From Massariosphaeria phaeospora (lineage: Eukaryota > Ascomycota > Dothideomycetes > Pleosporales): 64,000 nucleotides of DNA. A program made the translations under genes and the position numbers. The notes beneath the pieces were generated by a model that did not search any database, was not told the origin of the DNA, and worked only from the letters and a program-made list of their open reading frames with translations. The stretch is taken from the NCBI GenBank assembly GCA_011032825.1, contig JAADJZ010000040.1:186001-250000 (forward strand), given 5' to 3'. This document shows, one piece after another, positions 23,170 to 34,998 of the stretch. Every line of letters begins with the position of its first letter. Positions within the stretch are counted from its first letter, which is position 1.

Positions 23170-24244
23170 ATGGCGGCTCAGCGACAACCCAGCAGGCAAA
23201 TCAGTAGGCAACCCACCACCACTTCTGTGCTCCCGCTCACAGCTGCACAGCCAACCCCGCCCTGTTGTAAGAAAACATCGCCCATCTCGTAGCGTCTTGC
23301 TCATGCTCGACCTCCCAGTATCTGCGACTTGCAAGACAAGTTCCGCACCGCTATCTACGAGTTTCCGAAAGTGATTGCGACGACGCAGAAGCTGCTCAAA
23401 GCGAGTACGTACTCGCGCACATCCCAGGGCATAGCACTGCGTGTCACCAAATCTTGGGCGCTGGCTTGGTATGCTGGGACGCTGGGAACTGCCTCGGGAA
23501 GACAGCACTTAGCTACAACCGTTTTCACGCCTTGCAACTATACCAACCAGTCCATTAGCCCTAGCACGTAGCACCGTCACTCCGCCCGTTGCCCCTCTCA
23601 AGCCCCGAACGCTGTGCTAATCGACCCCACCAGGCCAGATCCTCGACATCCCCGTCTTCGCCACCACCCAGAACAGGGCACGTCTCGGCGAAACATGTTC
23701 TGAGCTCGGCCTCGACGCTCCGGGTGGCGTCCAGACGCGTGTGCACGCCGACAAGACGCTCTTTTCCATGCTGTACGTCCTCCACACGGAGAAACCCACA
23801 TATTCAGCATACTTGTGCAGGCGTTGACTCGGCTCATGGCAGTACACCAGAAGTCCGCCGCAGCATTCTCACGCTCAACGCGCCGCTCTCGTGTGTCATC
23901 GTCGGCATCGAGTCGCACATCTGCGTCACACAAACGGCCCTCGACCTCCTCCGCGAAGGCCACAACGTCTACGTGATTGCCGATGGCGTCAGCAGCTGCA
24001 ATAAAGAAGAGGTCCCGATCGCACTGGCACGGCTGCGGCATGAGGGCGTCGTAGTGATGACCAGTGAGAGCTGGTTGTATGAATATGTGGGCGATGCTGC
24101 AAGTGCCGAGTGAGTGCACGAACACTAACTACTACCCGGTCTGAGATGGTCACTGATGTTTATAGGTTCAAGCAAATCATGAAGCTTGTCAAAGAGACGG
24201 GCCCCAGCACGAAAGAAGCTTTGCAGACGCTATGCAAGATCTGA
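23170..24244 (+). CDS. Isochorismatase-family cysteine hydrolase (ISOC1/ISOC2-like)
   Basis: Six exons are proposed: 23170-23203, 23251-23266, 23319-23404, 23634-23772, 23843-24109 and 24166-24244, giving 206 residues, the usual family size. The joins rebuild continuous family sequence: TNPALFICDLQDKFR (catalytic Asp in CDLQDK), KASQILDIPVFATTQNRARLG, FSMLTPEVRRSIL and VIVGIESHICVTQTALDLL (catalytic Cys in SHICV). Family members cleave isochorismate or related amides; the eukaryotic ISOC group has no firmly known substrate. The second exon is only 16 bp and the first is supported mainly by frame and length, so the N-terminus is the weak point. The gene converges with acetate kinase. Confidence 0.85.
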
Positions 24245-24612
24245 CATACCCAGAGATCGCGTATCCATTTAGCCGAAGTAAGGGTAAGAAAAATCAATGG
24301 TACAGTTAAATTGCCGACATCTTACGCTCACTTCTCCCATTATTTCTTGACCCTGATGACGCAGTGGAGCCTTGCGCAGATTCAGGTCGAGTATTGGAAA
24401 CTGACAAGAGACGACTACAGATTTCCTGACCACTACCAGCACAACGGGAAACACTGACTTTGAGGCTTTTTGCAACACTGGTTTGAATTTCGGCGAAACT
24501 AAGATCTGAAAGTCTCCATTGCGCCCGATACAACGCCCAGGATGCGCTCCGCTAGCAAGTGTCGAGATAACACGTGCAGAAAGCCTGCCATTATGTTTAA
24601 AGTGGTAAAGAT
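24245..24612. other. Short spacer between convergent genes
   Basis: It holds the 3' ends of the isochorismatase-family gene and acetate kinase; nothing else is seen. Confidence 0.6.
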
Positions 24613-26032
24613 CTAGATCCCGAACGCGTCGCCGGCAAATCGTCGTTGGTCCTCTAGCACGCCTCGCGCCATCTGCAACTGCTCATCAGTCTTGCAAATC
24701 AGCGTTTTGTACTTGGCATCTTCCGCGCTAATATCCACGACCACCTCGTCGCCCGGACTCGCATTCTTCTGCGCGTCGAGCGCAAAGCCCAGACACTTGA
24801 CGTCGCCCACGACAGCCGCCCGCAATCGCTCGCCGCGCTCGCCAATGCCGCCCGCGAACACCAGCGCATCGACTTCGCCTTTCAGTTTCGTAAAGTACGG
24901 CGCCACGTAGTTCTGGAGGCGGTCGGCGAAGATGGCAAAGGCCAGCTCGTCGGCCTCGGCGCCCGAGCTGCTGATCTTGCCGAAGTCCGTGGTCCCCGTT
25001 AGAGCCTTCCAGCCGCTGGTTTTGTTCAGGATCTCTTCGGCCTGCGTGATGTGCAGCGTCGACGACGAGCTGCGCGAGGGTTTGCCGGCCGAGTGCGTGA
25101 AGTGGAACATTAGAGACGGGTCGATGGAGCCGGACCGCGTGGCGCCGGGCAGGCCCGCCAGCGGCGTCAGCCCCATGGACGTGTCGAGGCTGCGGCCGTT
25201 CTGGATGCAGCATGCGCTCGCTCCGGACCCGAGATGTAGCGCGATGATGTTGAGCTGGTCCTGGGGCTTGTGCAGGGCTGTGGCTACTGCGTCGACGATG
25301 AAGGCGTAGGATATGCCGTGGAAGCCGTACTTCCGCAGCTTGTTCTTGCGGGCTACGGACGGGTCGATGGGGTATGTGTGGATGTGGGGGGGGATTGTCG
25401 AGTGGAATGACGAGTCGAAGTAGGCGATGTTTTTGGCGGAGGGCAGCAGGGTCGTCGTGGCTTTTACGATGGATAGCGCGCCGGCATTGTGTCTGTGTGC
25501 GCTTCGTGAGTACAAATCGTGTATGAGGGGGGGATGAGGGCATGCACGTAGGTACGTAAGTAAGTAGGTAACGAAAGCAAAACACTCACAGCGGCGCCAG
25601 ATCACTCAGCGCTTCAATGTTCTCGTACGTCTCCTTGTCAATCACCTGGTTTCGCGCATAATCCCCACCGTGCACAACGCGGTGGCACGTGAACTGCACA
25701 TCGGCCTTCTCGTTCAGCTCCGCGAGTCCCTCGTCGTGCGTCAGGTGCTCGAGGATGTAGGTGAAGGCGGCTTCTTGCGAGGACACGTCGGGTAGCTGTT
25801 GGGCAAGGATGCGGTGGTGCGGGAAGCGCGTGTAGTGTAGGCGCGCGGGTGGCGCGGTGAGGTTGTCGATTGTGGCTTCGGCGAGGGGGATCGGGGTGGC
25901 GGAGGGGGTGGAAGGAGAGTCGGGGTTGGAGGGGGAGGTGGAAGTGGCTGTATTTTTTTGAGTGGGCGTTTTGTAGACGGATATTTTGACGGAGGAGGAG
26001 CCTGCGTTGATGGAGAGGATTATTGAGGACAT
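24613..26032 (-). CDS. ackA: Acetate kinase
   Basis: Two exons, 26032-25590 and 25492-24613, with a 97-bp intron, give 440 residues. The join makes SDLAPLHNAGAL, matching the family's LAPLHN. The enzyme interconverts acetyl-phosphate plus ADP with acetate plus ATP in the cytosol. Visible motifs are NAGSSSVK at residues 9-16, CHRVVHGG, the catalytic-region HLGSGASACC, DTSMGLTPLAG and VFAGGIGERG near the C-terminus. An insertion rich in Ser, Pro and Thr follows the first strand (about 24-50), not seen in bacterial enzymes. It lies head to head with phosphoketolase, which makes its acetyl-phosphate substrate; this pairing is known in fungi. Confidence 0.95.
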
Positions 26033-26698
26033 GGTGGTGAGGTGGTGATGCTGGGTCCACTTGTGATTGGCTGGAGGCGGGCTGCGGACTTGGTGGATGG
26101 AAGCGCGCCAGGCTTGTGAGATGGATTGGTATTCACAGTAGTAAAGGGGTGCCCGTGAGATTCGGAAGTTATCTAGAGACTGAGTCGATTTTTTTCTTCA
26201 TCAGGGGCTTCGTCGCTGGGCTATACTGCAAGGTGGGTACTGTGCGGAACCAGGGACGGAGGTCGCGGCCGGCCGTTGGATCTATCTATGCTCACAACAC
26301 CATCATTACACCACGACACTGCAGGCCTCGTCATACTCCGTACTGTCGGCTTGAATACGGATCGATCGGGATTGGCAGATGTAAACAGTAGTGTTGTTTG
26401 CTTTCTCTTGTGCTGCATGTCTACGCGCATGCCGATACGGTGACGTTGTTTGGCCTCGATGTCTGCTCGCTCGGGTACGGGTTGTTGTTTCCACGGGTTG
26501 TTTAGCGTACGATGACGATATGAAGCAGTCAAGCCAGCGTCACAATGAGAGCTGAGCTGTGCATCTCGAGGCAGGAATTACGTCATGGCCGGTTCGTGAA
26601 TAGCTGTGGTACTTTCGGACTTTCTGGACTCAATCTACACGACTGCAAGAACTCCCTGGAGCCCCTAGAATCGAATCCCAATCGCCATCTTGCTCAAC
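26033..26698. promoter_or_regulatory. Shared upstream region of acetate kinase and phosphoketolase
   Basis: The 666-bp gap between divergent start codons is a likely two-way promoter that could co-regulate the two-step pathway. I saw no clear TATA box. An AT-rich stretch lies at 26188-26200. Confidence 0.65.
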
Positions 26699-29246
26699 AT
26701 GCCTGGCGAAATCATCGATCGCGCAAATCCGGCGCCGAAACCGTCGCATGTGCCGGATCAGATCCTCTCGCTCAAGGTCGAGGTAGAGAAGAAGGATTTA
26801 CCTAAGGATGTAGCAACGGCACTGAAAGAGTTCAGGCGGGCGGCTTGCTATATCGCTGCCGGTAGGTACTCAGCTTTGATTCATGTGATGCGACTGCTGA
26901 TGCACATAGCCATGATATTTCTCAAAGACAACGTCTTCTTAGAGAAGGATCTGGCTTTCGACGACATCAAGCCACGGCTTCTGGGACACTGGGGCACGTG
27001 TCCTGGGCTGATACTGGTCTACGCGCATCTCAACTACCTCGTCCAAAAGCACGATGTCGACATGATCTATGTAGTCGGTCCCGGGCACGGCGCTCCGGCA
27101 CTACTGGCTGCATTGTGGTTAGAGGGCTCGATGGCGAGGTTTATGCCACAGTACACGCGCGACCGACAAGGGCTTCATAACCTCATCTCTAAGTTCTCAG
27201 CGCCAGGAGGGCCGCCAAGCCACATCAACGCGGAGACCCCTGGTTCTATCCATGAGGGCGGTGAGCTGGGATATGCGCTAGCTGTGAGCTTCGGTGCCAT
27301 TATGGACAAGCCGGATCTTGTCGTGACGTGTGTCGTTGGGGATGGAGAGGCTGAGACGGGACCGACGGCGACGGCGTGGCATGCCTACAAGTACATTGAC
27401 CCGGCAGAGTCTGGTGCCGTCATTCCGATCGTCCATGTGAATGGTTTCAAGATCAGTGAGCGAACAATCTATGGTGTCATGGACGACAAAGAGCTCGCTG
27501 CTCTGTTCACTGGATATGGTTATCGGCCTCGCTTTGTAGAGGACCTCGACAATATCGATGTTGACCTTGCTAGCTCGTTGGAGTGGGCCCTCGCTGAAAT
27601 CCGGAAAATCCAGAGGGCTGCGCGTTCCGGGAACCCCATCATGAAGCCTCAATGGCCGGTCATCATCATGCGGACTCCCAAGGGCTGGACCGGACCCAAG
27701 AAGGTTGACGGCGAGTTCATTGAAGGGTCGTATCATTCACATCAGGTGCCGCTTGCAAAGGCAAAGTCCGATGAGCAGCAGTTGCAAGATCTTCAAAAGT
27801 GGTTAAAGTCATACGGCCCGCAAGACCTCTTCAAGGAGGATGGTTCTCCAATCCAGGACATCCTCGACGTCATACCCAGGGACGAGAAGAAGATGGGCCA
27901 GCTCAAAGAAACATACGACCCATATGTGGGTATCGATGTGCCGGACTGGATGGCTTTAGGGGTAGACAAAGGCACCGAGGCTTCTTCGATGCAACGATGC
28001 GGCACGCTCATGGACCAAGCCTTCCAGGCGAACTCAAAGAGCCTTCGCATGTTCTCCCCCGACGAGCTAGAGAGCAATAAGCTCAACGCCGTTTTCGATC
28101 ATACCGGCAGGAATTTCCAGTGGGATGAGTTTGCGAACGCGCGGGGTGGTCGGGTCATTGAGATTTTGTCTGAGCACTGCTGTCAGGGCTTCATGCAGGG
28201 CTACACCATCACCGGGAGGGTGGGCTTGTTCCCGTCATACGAGAGCTTTCTGGGCATCATAGGCACCATGATGGTTCAGTATGCCAAGTTTGGCAAGATG
28301 GTAAGGAAGTACTGCATATTTCTCGAAAGGAGCCCCGGGCTAACGAGTACGGCAGGGACGTGAGACGAGCTGGCGCGGTCCAGTGGGTAGCCTGAATTAT
28401 ATCGAGACTTCCACCTGGACTCGGCAGGAGCACAACGGCTTCAGCCACCAGAATCCGTCCTTTATCAGTCTCGTACTCAATCTCAAACCCACTGCCGCGC
28501 GTGTGTATTTCCCACCGGATGCCAACTGCTTCTTGTCTACACTTGCGCACTGCCTCCGCTCAAAGGGCTACGTCAACCTGATGGTCGGATCAAAGCAGCC
28601 CACGCCCGTCTACCTCAGCCCCAAAGAAGCAGAAGCCCACTGCCGCGCCGGCGCCTCAGTCTGGGAGTTCGCCAGCACAGACAGCGGCCTAAACCCGGAC
28701 GTCGTGCTCGTGGGCATCGGCGCCGAACTCACCTTCGAGGTGCTCAAAGCCGCCGAACTCCTCCGCGCCATGGCGCCCGACCTGCGCGTGCGCGTCGTCA
28801 ACGTCACCGACCTGCTCGTGCTCGAATCCGAAGGCCAGCACCCGCACGGCCTCACGACGCAGGACTTCGACGCCCTGTTCCCCGCGGACCGCGCCGTGCA
28901 CTTCAACTACCACGGCTACGCCACCGAGCTGAAAGGCCTGCTGTTCGCGCGGCCGAACACCGCGCGCATGACTGTTGAGGGCTACCGCGAGGAGGGCTCG
29001 ACGACTACGCCCTTTGATATGATGCTACTCAACCACGTGTCGCGGTACCACGTCATGGAGTATGCGCTGCGGGGCGGGGCGCAGGTCAATGAGAAGGTTC
29101 GGGTTAGGTTGGTGCCGCTGCTGGCGGATTTGAAGCATCGGGTGAGGAAGACGAGGGAGTTTATTTTTGGGGAGGGGAGGGATCCGGGGGATACGTATGA
29201 TTTTGGGATGGTGAGGGGGGGTGGGGGCGTGCTTTATGAGGGGTGA
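26699..29246 (+). CDS. xfp: Xylulose-5-phosphate/fructose-6-phosphate phosphoketolase
   Basis: Three exons, 26699-26861, 26910-28300 and 28356-29246, give 814 residues, the usual length. The enzyme uses thiamine diphosphate to split xylulose-5-P (or fructose-6-P) with phosphate into acetyl-P and glyceraldehyde-3-P (or erythrose-4-P). Motifs are LGHWGTCPGL, GPGHGAPA, HEGGELGYAL, the ThDP/metal site VVGDGEAETGPTATAWH, RTPKGWTGPK, and SLNYIETSTWTRQEHNGFSHQNPSF after the second join. The join FGKM-GRETSWRG restores the conserved ETSWRGPVGSLNY. The first intron is 48 bp with no in-frame stop, so its retention would add 16 residues. Confidence 0.96.
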
Positions 29247-30519
29247 TGAGGGGGGGAGTGTGAAGATGGGGGATGAGGACAGGGAGAGAGATGTGGACGG
29301 ATGGGAGGGCAGTGATGATGGTTTGCGGGCGCTCTGTATGGTAGGTACTGCGAACCTTCCCGGATAGGGCCAAGATGATTTACTAGAAACCCGCATAACG
29401 GTGATAGCTTTCAACCTCCACCGCATCACCACCCATGCGAATCAATCCGTTTTAGGAAGGGGAAAGGTCTACCTACATTTGGGGAACACACGGAAGCCAA
29501 CTCCCCGAGTTTTCCAGAAACACATAGTACTTCTTCCTACGTACTACCTTCCAACACAATTAACCTTAGACTCTCAACCTCCCGTTCAATTACAACACCA
29601 CACATCACTACGCGCGCTCCCTTCATCCAGCCCCCCACCTGCCTCCATACCTACTTGACACACCAAACAAACGCTATGAACCCCAGCATCCCAGACTCCA
29701 TACTCCATGCTCGCTCGCCCCGCATATCCTCACTTTACGTCAAGTGCCTGCTTTTATATACTGTTACGGTACTACCTTCCCCTGAACACTCCAGTCCATT
29801 CCATGCACGCCATGACTACTTCACTACTTGGTCCATAAGATAGGCCGGCCCACTAAAGCCTTGCCTTGTTAGTCTAGAGGGCCTCACTCGATCACTCTAT
29901 CACTCCATCACTCCATCACAACTATTGTTTCCCTTATAGTAGTGTTATCCTACAGTGGGTCTAGATTAGATCAGGTTGAGGCTAGACTCGGCTATTGATC
30001 AGACGAATCACCTCACATGCCATTCTATCCCATCCTATCCCGCAGATAAGTATTTCTTAACGCCTTAACTAGGTATTACTTTACTTTACCCGCCCACATA
30101 CATGCATATACACCTACCAAGTCCCAGCCCCATCCTCCTCCTCTTCCAAACCCGACAAAATTTTAAGTCAAGCCAAGATAGATAGATCAAGGGTACGTAC
30201 CTACAACAACAACCCATGCCACGGTTCGGCGCCCAAGTGGCGCTGCTGCGGCAAGTGCGGCAACGAAATGGAGAACTGGAACTTCGGAAGACGGGGGGGG
30301 GGATAGCGGACGCGGAAAGGTGCGCGGCGCGGAAAGATTTTTGAGTGAGAGGCAAGGGAAAGATGAGGAATAGGAATATATATATGGGTATAGATTGAAC
30401 AAATATTAAACATTTGCGTAAAGCTAGACAGAGCTATACCAAACTTCGCCATCACCCACCCACCCACAAAGTCATTTACCACCAACCTATCTTCTCCCTT
30501 TCCCTCCCATCCTCATCAC
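29247..30519. other. Spacer between convergent genes
   Basis: No gene is recognised in 1.27 kb. Parts are AT- and pyrimidine-rich. It should hold the 3' UTRs of phosphoketolase and of the FAD oxidase. It marks the change from housekeeping to accessory gene content. Confidence 0.55.
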
Positions 30520-32234
30520 TCAAACCGGCAGCTTAAACCCCCCCGGCACCCCCCTCTGAAACACGCCACTGGGATCATACTTCCGACTCACCTCCCTCAA
30601 AAACCCCACATTCGCATCCCCATACTTCCGTATCGGGTCCTGCCACAGCGCCGCATAGTTCAAATACACCCACTCATTAAACAAGCCTTTCTGCCTCGCC
30701 CCCGCATTGATCGCCGCCTCGAGCGCCTGCATGCCCGCCTCGATGCGCGGCGAGTCGAGCGCGAGCTGCCACGACACGGCAAAAGATAGTAGGATGAGGT
30801 CGTCGGTCGAGCGGTCTAGCCCGAGCACGTTGGTGTTGGGCGCCGATTTGGCGTATAGGACGTGTGGTAGTGGCTGGATGCTCATGGTGAAGATGAAGCC
30901 GACGGCCGTGAGCAGCTGCAGCTGCGCGGCGTCGGCGAGGGCGAAGACGTCGGCGAGGAAGGCGGGCGTCACGCCGACTTTGTTGGTGAAGGTCGCGGTC
31001 ACGAAGAGGTTCTGGCGGCCGTTGGTGACGGATTGGAGGGCGGCGATTTCGTTGGTGAAGCTGGAGAGCTCGTCTTTGCGGATCGTGGTGAGTGTTTTGG
31101 GCAGGTCGTCGAGCTGCTTGAAGGAGGGCGGGGGCCAGGGCGTGCTGCCGTCCGTGTAGGCGATGTTGTGCAGGATGGTGGGGATGCCGGCCAGCCAGGC
31201 GAAGTCGGTGATGAGCGCGCCATACGGGTCGAAGGTGGCGCTGACGGTGAAGTTGACGAAGAAGTCGAAGACGGCCTCCTTGACCGTGATAGGCTGTGAA
31301 AGCGTGCCGCCCCAGAACTCGGATTGCTGGAAGAGTTTGCTGTCGAAGCGGGTTACTACGCCGAAGTTGTTGCTGCCGCCTTTGATGGCGCGGAAGAGGT
31401 CGCTGTTGCGGCTGCTGCTGGCCGTGGCGATGGTACCGTTGGCGAGGACGATCTCGATTGCTTGGAGATTATCGCATGCCAGACCATAGCGCCCAGAGAA
31501 GAACGAGATGCCACCTAGCAATGTCATAAGAGGATGGACTATATTAGTGGGGAAAGGAGTTCCGCATACCTCCGGTCAGCAATCCCCCAGCGCCGACAGG
31601 GGTCACGCGACCCCCGACCATAGCAAGGTCGAGCTTGTCGAGGGTGCCATAGACATTGCCCCATCGATTGCCAGCCCCAATGCTGACAGTCTTCTGGTCG
31701 CCAGCCACTGTAACCTGGTTCATGCTTTGCATGTCGATAGTGACTCCGCCTTGAATGTTCGCTGCACCGGCATTTGGAGTGTGCCTGAGGTTGAGTTAGT
31801 CTTTTGCATCACAAAGGAACCTGAATTGATATCTTACCCGGCGCCTCGTACGGCGAACTTGCAACCAGCTATGGATGCCTGGTGGGCAACGCTGAGGATA
31901 GTAACAGCCGTGGAAACATCCTGGGTGCTAATTGGGACGACAATGCACGTCGGCTTGACGCTCTGCTCCTGTGCCGACCAGAAGGATAGCTGAGACGACG
32001 TGTAGGCCAAATCTGTCACGAAATTGACCCTGTCCGGGAGAAAATACTCCAAAGCAGTACACTATGAGCCAGTCAACATCAGTCTTCGGTGTGAGTTGCG
32101 GAATCACTCACGCAGGCACCACTCTTCCTCAGCTGGTCCAAAATGGCATTCTTGTCAATAGGTGCAGCAGCGACTGAGTGAAACAAGAAGGCAAACGGAA
32201 GGATAGCCCGGACAGTAGTAGGAAGAAGTAACAT
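30520..32234 (-). CDS. Secreted FAD-linked oxidase, berberine-bridge/6-hydroxynicotine oxidase type
   Basis: Four exons, 32234-32112, 32061-31838, 31784-31570 and 31514-30520, with 50-55 bp introns, give 518 residues. A signal peptide ends near AVAAAP at about residue 24. The PCMH-type FAD domain is clear: CIVVPISTQDVSTAV, then FAVRGAGHTPNAG, with His117 as the expected covalent FAD attachment, then NNFGVVTRF. At the second attachment position of two-site enzymes the sequence is GGRVTPVGAGG with no Cys, so FAD is probably held by the histidine alone. The C-terminal BBE motif YLNYA precedes a typical tail (REVSRKYDPSGVFQR). These enzymes oxidise alcohols, amines or phenolics with oxygen; the substrate is unknown. 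Confidence 0.9.
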
Positions 32235-33560
32235 CTTGAATGCGACCTACTGAGCATTGTATGCAAGTGTGCCGCGCCTTTATACATATAACGTTCCTCA
32301 ACTCGTCCCCTTGACTGGCACTCTTATCAGACCCCTCCCATGCAGCATGCAAGACAGTGCAAACCTGGTTCCCAACACGGTGCGTGTAACCATACGAGTG
32401 TCTTTGATTGAAAGATCTATTAATGGGCGCACATTCAACCGATCCTTGCCCTATCAGGACGATGGATGCTGAAGCGAGCATACTGTACCCGAGCCCGCTG
32501 TGAGTCGTCTAGAGATTAATCGTGGTTGGATAAATATCCTGCATTGAACGTGGAGGTGGCAGTGCGCCACCGGAGCGCCTCGTCGGGCCGTTGTTCTGAT
32601 TCGTCTGCCACCACACCCACACCAGCGTTGAAGACTTTTGCGCCGTGGTGTTGAGTGTGTTACACGACCGCTCTCACACCACTACCCCGGACCGCCATCG
32701 GAGGAGCTGCGGCGAAGCCGTCCGGGTAAGACTGATCAACAGGATATCGAAAGCGGCTCAACCGTGGGCCCGGCAGCGACTCCACGTGTAGAAAAACGTT
32801 CAACGGCCCCGGTAACGGGCCACTACCGGCAGTCTCGTTAAGCGTTCAGGTTAGCTTTTCAATAAGCACGTACATACGAGCGCCAAGTCCTGGTGGTGAG
32901 CTGAGGGTTCAGTGCATTCAGCCAAAACGAACACGAGCACACCCCAACACCGGGTGTCAGAGATTCCGGCTTCGTATGGGGAAGGAGTTTACTTTATGGT
33001 AGCACAACGGTCGGTTCCCGTTGAGCATGGCGTCCTCGGGTGCTGCTCGAAGCGAGACATCGATACGTATGCAGCATCCAGATGGGTCGGTAGGCGGGGG
33101 GTGAGTTGAGGTGAGTTGTGACGGTTGCAACGATTGCAGCTTTTCACCGAAGCGAGAGGGCGCTAGCGGCCCGGGAGCTTGGAGTGACCCGTGACCCTGG
33201 TGCTTACCTACCTACGAGCACCTCAGTATTGGGTTCTTCGTATCGGCAACCCGATAGAACACCTTAGCGAGGCTTAATCTCTTATGTGACCGTCGCATAA
33301 ATTTCTGTCTCTACTCGCCATTCTCTGCGGATAGATCATGGACCTCGGAATCATCTGAGTCACGTGTTACACCACCTACCTACGTCACAGAGACAACCTC
33401 TCGGCTCATATGGATAGAGAGCAGAAGTGGTCTATCCAGGGTATTCATTCGAGAAGCAGACAACCTCACCAGCTTCGCGATGCCAGATGTACCAAGTATT
33501 TACACATCTCTACAAGGAAATCAATCAGATCCTCTACAACCCCAGCATCAAGATCTCGAC
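32235..33560. other. Spacer upstream of the FAD oxidase gene
   Basis: No gene is recognised. Near the oxidase gene it carries the TATA-like box; the far end holds the 3' end of the monooxygenase gene. CTACCTAC motifs occur near 33200 and 33370. Confidence 0.55.
32278..32284 (-). promoter_or_regulatory. Candidate TATA box of the FAD oxidase gene
   Basis: TATAAAG on the minus strand ends 44 bp before the start codon at 32234, a plausible core promoter position. Confidence 0.5.
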
Positions 33561-34998
33561 TTACAATTTAGCAAAAAACCCCTCCGCTTTACACGCTTTC
33601 TCCGCCTCGGCCACGACATCCATGCCATAGATCATGCGCTGCACATCCGCATCCGCCCATTTGTCCGGCACCGGTCCCTTACCCGTCTTCAACGCAGCAA
33701 ACATCTTGTCGCGCTCTTCTTTCGCCTTGCCAGTGCCCAGGTGCATGTTCCGCCCGTTCTCGGCGGCCATCTCAACTAGGGTCTCCGCCCGGTCTTTGCG
33801 CACCTTCTCGTAGACTTTTAGGGCTCTGTTGATCGTCTCGGGCTTGCCGTCTGCAATTCGCTTGGGTTCCAGTACGACACCGAGCACGGCCGCGTCTTCG
33901 ATGGCTTGAGCCGCGCCTTGGGCGAGATGTGGGAGTGTGGGGTGGCATGCGTCGCCGATGAGCGCGGTCGAGCCATGCACCCAGGTGCTTAGCGGTTCGT
34001 GAACGCGGAGCTTCCATTCTACAACTTCGCCTTCTGGTACAAGATCCAGCATCCGTTGAATCATCGGGCAAAAGTCGCCGTACACATTCATCATTTCGGC
34101 CTTGGAGCCCTTTGTGGTATACGTTGTATTCGGTGCGCCTGCAAAGTTTGTGTCTGGTTGCGCCGTTGAGATGTTGTATATCGTCTTGTTCTCGATCGGG
34201 TATGCAATGATGTGTCGCTTTTCTCCTATCCATCTCACTACCCTATCGGTATCGATCAGCGCAAGAAGCTCCGGGTCGTGCTTCATCTGGTCTCGAGTGA
34301 GCATGATACGGTACGCGGCCTGGCCGGTATCCTTCGCATCCGCATGTTCTCCAAGCTCTTTCAGTAACGAGACTCGAGTGTTGCTCTTCACTCCGTCGGC
34401 TCCAAGCAAGACATCACACTCGATGCGCTCCGATTCCCCGCCCAAGGGTGTCAACCGAAAGCTCGGCTTCAGACTTGGCTTTGCTCCAAATTGTACATCC
34501 GATATTGTGCTTCCAAGCTTGATTGTAATGCCGGACTCTTTCTGACAGGCCTCGTATATTGAACCTGCCAAACTCGCACGATGTCCGACCATGTGTGGGT
34601 ATCCATACGTTTTCTCAATGTAGTCAAGCTTGACAAGGCCGAGTTCCTTGTCCGTCGAGCCTTCGCGGATGCTGGTGCTGAAGCATTGGACGCCTTCGTC
34701 AGCGATCTTCTTCCAGCAGCCCAGGCGGTCGAGGATTCGAGCCATGTTCGGGGCGAGCTGGATACCGGCGCCCACGAAGCCGAGGCCTGGTGCATTCTCG
34801 TAGACGGTGACGTTTTTGTGGCCGCCTTTTGCGAGGGCTAAAGCAGTGGCGAGACCGCCCATGCCTGACGCCGTGTCAGCTTTGCTAATGTGGGGAATAT
34901 CTTTTAGTCGAGCATTGCTCTCTATGCCGAAGAGAGTTGATAAGAGCCAATTGGTACGTACCGGCGCCGACAATAGCTATCCTGGTGTTTTCCGCCAT
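33561..34998 (-). CDS. FAD-dependent aromatic monooxygenase, salicylate hydroxylase-like
   Basis: Two exons, 34998-34962 and 34864-33561, with a 97-bp intron, give 446 residues. The join completes the dinucleotide fold IAIVGAGMGGLATALAL (GxGxxG at 11-16). GHRASLAGSIYEA fits the family's second FAD region, LLGADGVKSNTR the DG motif, and ALIGDACHPTLPHLAQGAAQAIED the GD motif (Gly316-Asp317). Such enzymes hydroxylate an aromatic ring, often with loss of a carboxylate, using NAD(P)H. There is no signal peptide, so it is cytosolic. It lies between the FAD oxidase and the feruloyl esterase, which suggests use of a phenolic acid; the substrate cannot be read directly. Confidence 0.9.
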
